This document shows positions 58,299-64,000 of a stretch of DNA of 64,000 nucleotides, in pieces (within the stretch, counting starts at the first letter, position 1; every line of letters starts with the position of its first letter). The notes under the pieces were generated by a model that did no database searches, had not been told where the DNA came from, and saw nothing but the letters and a program-made list of their open reading frames with translations. Location of the stretch: contig CM059624.1 in NCBI GenBank assembly GCA_030435675.1, positions 4,302,769 to 4,366,768 on the forward strand, written 5' to 3'. The position numbers and the translations under genes were made by a program. Origin of the DNA: Steinernema hermaphroditum. Its lineage: Eukaryota > Nematoda > Chromadorea > Rhabditida > Steinernematidae.

Positions 58299-59953
58299 AC
58301 AAAAGCCTCGGGCAATGGGTGATCTCCGCCGTTTGCCGCTCGACCCCTTTCGGATTCGAACGTTCTTCGCTTGCCGCCAAGGGCTACTCGCCCGCTCCTC
58401 CGCTTCCCGATGTCATCGAGACGACGAGGAAGTAACGAACGTTTTATTGTATAGATTCGTTTAAGTAAATAAGAATAGAGCTGAAATAAAGTAAGATGTT
58501 TTGGAAGTCGTTCTGGGGAGATGGGAAGACGGGATCTGCATTGGTACACGGAGAACCATTTTGGAATTCGGACGATGGAGCGCATTTCGTTCTTCCCCTT
58601 TGTCCATAGGCTTTTGAGAAAAGCCGCTTTCCACACAGAGAACAGACGGGTTCACAAAATTTCGAAGAACTCAACGAAATATGGCCTTAATAATAATAGA
58701 GCACGCCTAACTCCCTCAGAGTGTGATTTTCTGAACAGAAAGAACGTGAGCCCTGACCCCTTTTCCACCGTAGCGTGCACCAATTCGTCCGTCCATTGCG
58801 AGTTGTCGAAAAAAACGTCACATAAAGGACCAAACAGCACCCCCTCTGCACATGCGAGTCGTTTCTCTTCGCCGTCTCGTCTCCCTCGCCGACTCCCAGC
58901 ACGACCGACCTGCGCCCGAACGCGTCTCCGCCAGTTCAGACCGAGATTGATGGGCGCGGCGCCGTCGTTCTCCCTCGTGCGGTGAAAAACAGCGTCGCCT
59001 GGCGAGTCTAGCGGGTCTACTAGACGGGCCGTTGTCTGTCTGAAGAAGCGGACTTGCGCAACTTGAACTGCACAACCTTTCGCACCTCCTGTTTTCGCTC
59101 CGGGACACTTCCAGTGGAACGAGCCCAACGCCGCCCACGATCGTTCTCACCTCCGCCGAAGATGTTCTGTTTACCGCGCGATTTCAACGCACGTGAGCCC
59201 TTCGATCTTCGCCTCATCTAGCTCCCGCGGCGAGAAGAGGGAGTTTCGCGGCGTTTCCACTTGAATTGCTGATTTGTTTTGATGTGTAATGCGTGTTCTG
59301 TTATGTATTTTCGGTTTTGCCCGTCGCCTAGTCGAGCACACCGTGGATTCCGTTGAGTCAGCGTGATTAATGCTGCTCTTCTGCACGAATTTCTCACAAT
59401 AACTGGAGTTTATTATAGCCTACACTGTTTACTTCCCTTTGCTGGGCGGTAACCTGCTATTTCGGGCTACATTCGCTGAAGAGATGTGATATTGTTGGGG
59501 TTGTTTTGTATCCAGCAAATGAATTTTGTACTTCCTTCATGGGTAATCTCGTTCAGAGTGTTGCTATGCTATTCTTTTGTTGGAATATTGTATTGCAATG
59601 ATATCGAAAAGAAAGGGCGACGCTCGTAATCGTATTATCGCCGGACGAAACACAACAGATTAGTCATAGAGAACACGTTCCGTTACTTGCTGGCTGGAAC
59701 ATGAATGTGATTTCTGATTCTTTGCGTGGCGTTTCCCCTTGGAATTCAACGAATTCTCAATTAAATTCCCTTTCTAATTGCAGGCTTGTCCCTTTATTAC
59801 TGCTCGATGCGAATTGGCCAGTGAAGGGGCTGTAGTTCATCGATTTAAACCGCGAAAAAACCCCGTCAGCCGTTAGGCAATGGTCAGTAGTGTCACTGTT
59901 AGCGGGCGTGGATTGAATTTGTCGTCTTTCACGGTAAGAAGAGCCGCTCTTTC
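58299..59953. other. Intergenic region upstream of striatin
   Basis: Apart from the poly(A) signal at 58485 I see no coding or RNA signature. The reading frames on the minus strand between 58295 and 59390 show no domain. The stretch 58850-59230 is GC-richer than its surroundings and may include striatin promoter sequence. Confidence 0.4.
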
Positions 59954-62914
59954 ATGTATAATGCGCGCGTTCAGGGCCAGGAATCGGATTCCGACGTTCC
60001 TCTCGGCATGCAGCCCCAGCAAGGATCCGACTCGTCGTCCAGCGGCAACGCCGGTGATTCAAGTGAGGAGAGCCAGCGGAAAGAGTACACAATGCCGGGC
60101 GTGTTGCATTACCTGCAACATGCATGGACAAAATTCGAATGCGAGCGGTCTGCATGGGAGTTGGAACGGGCCGAACTTCAGGTAGAAATTTGGAAATGCT
60201 AAAAAAGCTGATGTGTGATGAAACATATGGGATTAGTAATGCGAAATTTATACATTCCGTTGTTTGAACATGGTATGAGAATGAGTTAGAACCCGTTGGC
60301 TTTAAATGTAATTGATGAAATAAGTTTTTATGCTGTGTTGCGATCGCGTACTACGTCATAGATTGTTCGCCGCCTGTCTACACGCCGACAAACGTTCATT
60401 GGCGACATTTCATAGTCTAGACAGCAGCGCATGTCGTTTCTAGACGCGACCCAGTGTCTAGATTTGTTCCTAGACTGTAAGAGTGCAGCGCGACGTCTAC
60501 AATTGTGTGGACTCTGTGATATGGCCATTTTCTCTCCAAACATAGAATAAGCTCAATCTGACTCTCCTATGCATCTCTCCCATTTCAGGCCAGAATCAGC
60601 TTTCTGAATGGAGAACGAAGAGGCCAGGAAAACCTCAAAAACGATCTCGTGCGGCGGATCAAAATGCTCGAATACAGCTTGAAGCAAGAAAGGTAAATAA
60701 GATTCTGTCATTTCTGTCACTGACGTCGCTGTTTGCAGAGCAAAGAACTACCGCCTAACACATAACGGCCAAGAGCCACCAGATCCATTGGAAGAGGAAC
60801 ACGAAGATTTGGAAGCGCAAAACGCTCCGCTAGATATCGACGCGTACACAGATCGTTCCGAAGCCGTGGACGGATGGAAGAATGGCCGTCAGTTGCTCAA
60901 GAAGTATCTCGAAGAGATCGGCTACAGTGAGACCATCCTCGACGTCCGATCGTTCCGTGTCAAGAACCTCCTCGGGTTGATGGGTGACAAGCAGTGGGAC
61001 GAAGATTCAGATGGAGGGAGGAAGAATCTAAACGAGACGAGGATTCGCCGAGGCGATAAGTAATCTTAAAATCACACGGCGGAACAAGCATAACAGGAAA
61101 TTTTAAGTGATTCGGATGATGACGTGGGAATGTCGAAATCCGGCAAGAACCTCGACTTGGAGACCGTCGAAGCGCTCGACGAATTCAATTTCCTCTCATC
61201 GGAATCGGACGCTAAAAGCTCGAAGCAGTCGAAAGGGGACGGATGGAACGTTGACCAAAATCAAATCGCCATGATGAAAGAGAATTTTAAGTAAGTTGGC
61301 GATTTATTATGCCCGCTGCGACCTGAAAGCTGTTTTGACAGAAATTAATCTTATAAATTCACCTGCCGGGCATTGAGAGTTGACAAAAAACCGCTTAAAA
61401 CCACTTATTCCTCTCATGTTCAACTCGACTATTGTAGGTCAGAGCAGGAACGGAAGCGAAGCAACAGTTCCTCCGAATCCACGGCGTACGCGAAGACCGG
61501 AGGTGGCCTGAGCACTCTGCAGATGCTCGGAATGGGCGGGGATGGAAAAGCGGACGAAGACAACCTCGCGAAGGGTTCAAGACGTGTCCGCGTTTCCGGA
61601 AACGAATTCGATCTAAACTCGGTGCTCGGGCTGGCCGGAGGCGATGGCGAGGGTGACGTGGACATCAAAGATGACTTCGCCACCAATTTGAACGACGACA
61701 ACTCGGCCGTTTCTATCAGCTGGAATCTGAAGTTCACTCTCCGCTCACATCTCGATTCTATTCGAGCGATGCAGTTCCATCCCGTGGAGCCTGTGCTGAT
61801 AACGGCCTCAGAAGACGGCACCGCAAAGTTGTGGAATCTGGCGGCACGGCCGCACGCCGAGGGAAAGAATCAGGGCTCGGCAGCTACTGAGTTGGAACCC
61901 GTCTATACCTTCCGTGGACACTCGTAAGTCATGGATCAACCTGACCTTCCTTATCTGAATCTCCTGTAGGGGTCCAATTCTCTGTATGGACATGTCACCA
62001 ACCGGAGATATCCTTTACACCGCCGGTGTCGATGGGGCCATCTGCTGCTGGAACGTTCCATCAGTCAACACCGACACTTACTACGATACCTACGGTAATT
62101 AGTCCTTTCTCACAACGAGTCTACGGTATTTCCAGATCCTTCGATTCTTCAAGAACGTCTCCTTGGACACACCGATGCCGTGTGGTCCATAGCGTTCCAC
62201 TCCTCCGACAACAAACTGCTCAGCGCCTCAGCCGACGGCAATCTCATCGTGTGGGAGCCGGGATCATCGAACGTCCTTGTCAAGACCATCGCTCCTCCAC
62301 AGCCAGGAATGCGCCCACGCTCTGTCGACTTCGTCTCCACAGATCCACAGCTCTTCTTGGCCGCCTACGATAAGGCCTACGCGGCGATCATGGACATCGA
62401 GTCCGGAGAGACGATTATGAAGTTCGATTTCGGAGAAGATAGTGCCGCCATAACAAAAATTCTCTCGCATCCGACGATGCCTGTGACGATCACCGCCGGC
62501 GACGATAGAAAGATTCGATATTTCGATAACACAACTGGTGAGGGCGCTTTATCCACCTCAGAATGTGAACATCCTCTTTAGGTCAACTGATCCACGGTAC
62601 GGTAGCACACGTCGAGGCGATCTCCTCTCTGGCAATCGATCCTAATGGTCTCTACTTGCTCTCTGGCAGCCATGATGGCTCACTTAGGATGTGGAACATG
62701 GAGAAGCGAGTGTGTCTACAGGTTTGTATCACCGTCTAGAAAACAGTGTGACCTAACTTTCTTTCTTCAGGAAATCGCTGCGCACAGGAAAAAGTACGAC
62801 ATGGCGGTACTGTCGGTGGCATTCCACCCATCACGATCCCTAATTGGATCGGCCGGAGCCGATGGACTAGCCAAGGTGTTCGGCTCGCAGCGGTTACAGC
62901 AGCTCGACTCCTGA
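59954..62914 (+). CDS. STRN: Striatin, 9 exons
   Basis: Exons: 59954-60181, 60589-60692, 60739-61059, 61108-61290, 61438-61923, 61970-62094, 62136-62537, 62582-62721, 62771-62914; 710 aa. The N-terminus holds the family signature YTMPGVLHYLQHAWTKFE (caveolin-binding region in mammals), then a coiled coil across exons 1-3 (FLNGERRGQENLKNDLV, IKMLEYSLKQERAKNYRL). A conserved block GRQLLKKYLEEIGYSETILDVR and an acidic calmodulin-binding-type region follow. From about residue 375 to the end there are WD40 repeats (SASADGNLIVWEPG, SGSHDGSLRMWNM, GSAGADGLAKVF). Striatins are regulatory subunits of PP2A and the scaffold of the STRIPAK complex. The model is complete with consistent phases and average family length. 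Confidence 0.95.
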
Positions 62915-63216
62915 ACTGGCTCTCTAATTAACTTATTTATGAGATTTTAATGATTTTTCGTTTTATATTGTAATACGTTATCATATTGCCTTGGATAGAT
63001 CCCATCCCCAAGTACATATTTTTGTCCCTCCTTCTTTTGTGCATGTTCTGATGATATGTTACCGGTTCGGCAAACGTCCGGAGGTATTTCGTATTGAATG
63101 TTGTAAATATGGTGTTCTTGAAGAAAGTGTCAGTGTGTCGCATGATCGAAGTGTTCACAACACACGCGTATCTGTTCCGGTTTTACGGCAGTTATGAAGT
63201 TGTTGTTTTCAGCTCG

Positions 63217-63310
63217 ATGAGTTCAATCGTTTCTACGGGTGAACCGGGTCCAAGCAGTTCGGCCAGTGTGCGGCCGTCGACGTCGCGTGCTGCACAGCCA
63301 AGCCAGATCG
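63217..63310 (+). CDS. Putative first exon of a gene running off the window
   Basis: The ATG at 63217 follows a good acceptor, TTGTTTTCAG, ending at 63212, which would suit trans-splicing of a leader. The exon encodes MSSIVSTGEPGPSSSASVR and about 12 further residues, Ser/Pro-rich, then GTATGT. Later exons are not visible, and the sequence beyond turns repetitive. Product unknown. Confidence 0.35.
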
Positions 63311-63329
63311 GTATGTTTTCACTGAAAAA

Positions 63330-64000
63330 TTGGGGAACAGCGCCATTCGGAGCCGAGGAAGGAGCTCCAAGGGAAGCGCTCGCCGGATTCGAGCAGTAGA
63401 AAAAGACGAGCGCGGAGGAAGCGCACTTTGGCACCGTTCCTCTTAACCGAGAAGGGATGGGCGATGAGGCTGCGGGAGGAAACGCGGGGGAGACGCTCAC
63501 CGTTGATGGAGGAACGCTCATCGGAATCGCGCAAAATTTCCAAAGAGTGGAAGGATAGCGCGAAGAAAGCGTTCATCAGAGAGCGGCCGAGAGGGGAGAT
63601 GCAGGGGAAACGCTAGTCTAAGTCGAGGAGGGATAGGAAAGAGCGCGGGAGCGGCTTTTCACGGAGCAGCGCTTGTCGTAAGAGAGGAAACGGCGCTGGG
63701 GAAGCGCTCTTCGGAGCCGTTCCTCGGACCTCCAAGAGTGAGTGACGGAGAAGAGGAGTCGCGGGGACGGCGCTTGTTGGAGCCGAGGATAGTACTCGGA
63801 AGAAGCTGCAAAAGAGGCGTCCTTCGGAGATGATAGATGGGAGCGGCGCTCCTGGGAGCCTTGGGGATTGTACTTGGGGAGGGGGCGCGGAGGAAACGCT
63901 GTTGAAGGACAAGCGCTCATCGGAGGCACCGGAGCCGCCACAAAGAGTGGAAGAGCAGTGCGAAGAAAGCGCTCATCAGAGAGCAGTCGAGAGGAAGTCG
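63330..64000. repeat. Degenerate GC-rich tandem repeat
   Basis: Iterations of GAAAGCGCTCATC(A/G)GAG, GGAAACGC and GAGCCG-type units run to the window edge. Two longer blocks, near 63548-63610 and 63940-64000, share the order AAAGAGTGGAAG, GCGAAGAAAGCG and ATCAGAGAGC. Long frames on both strands arise from the repeat. It probably lies in an intron. Confidence 0.55.

Noticed and set aside
58295..59390. A minus-strand gene between the fusion gene and striatin
   Set aside because: Overlapping frames of 60-158 codons show no motif, and I found no splice pattern joining them.

Overview
The window looks like nuclear DNA from a nematode, most likely a rhabditid-type worm; I cannot name the genus. 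The reasons are very short GT-AG introns (mostly 41-50 bp), an intact cellular RNA-dependent RNA polymerase of the EGO-1/RRF-1 kind, a PAT/DIRS-type tyrosine-recombinase retrotransposon, BEL/Pao and non-LTR remnants, and dense families of foldback elements. Exon models were built by hand from splice sites and reading-frame phase; no transcript evidence was available.

Left part (1-26.2 kb): a repeat-rich accessory region. It holds a TA-flanked hairpin element, one small secreted-protein gene (1872-2538), a BEL/Pao integrase remnant split by a Harbinger-like element, and a TTAA-flanked foldback split by a Mutator-like foldback. A 5.6 kb PAT-like element (5981-11616) follows; its RT gene is itself split by a hAT-like element. 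Next is a near-perfect palindrome (arms about 12069-17080 and 19652-24668). Each arm carries an F-box-like ORF, a captured fragment of the kinase gene that lies at 28 kb, a recombinase-only mini-element and a dispersed repeat. The palindrome centre and right flank hold the two halves of one non-LTR retrotransposon in opposite orientation, which suggests inversion between repeat copies.

Right part (26.2-64 kb): mainly host genes, all on the + strand. They are a PLK4/ZYG-1-like kinase (12 exons, 563 aa), an intact RdRP (22 exons, 1553 aa, catalytic DLDGD), a short zinc-finger protein resembling a RING-less TRIM, a RING/B-box TRIM-like protein, a tRNA-Ala(AGC) on the minus strand, a very large gene (predicted 2747 aa), striatin (9 exons, 710 aa), and the first exon of another gene at the right edge. 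The 2747-aa protein joins an ACC-synthase-like PLP domain to a roughly 2200-residue repetitive, probably disordered tail. Intergenic regions of several kb (26.2-28.3, 36.9-38.2, 42.2-48.3 and 58.3-59.9 kb) hold little that I recognise.

The genes do not form an operon or pathway. The strongest candidates for something undescribed are the ACCS-repeat fusion protein, the modular recombinase element with its solo recombinase derivative, and the palindrome that has captured a host kinase fragment.
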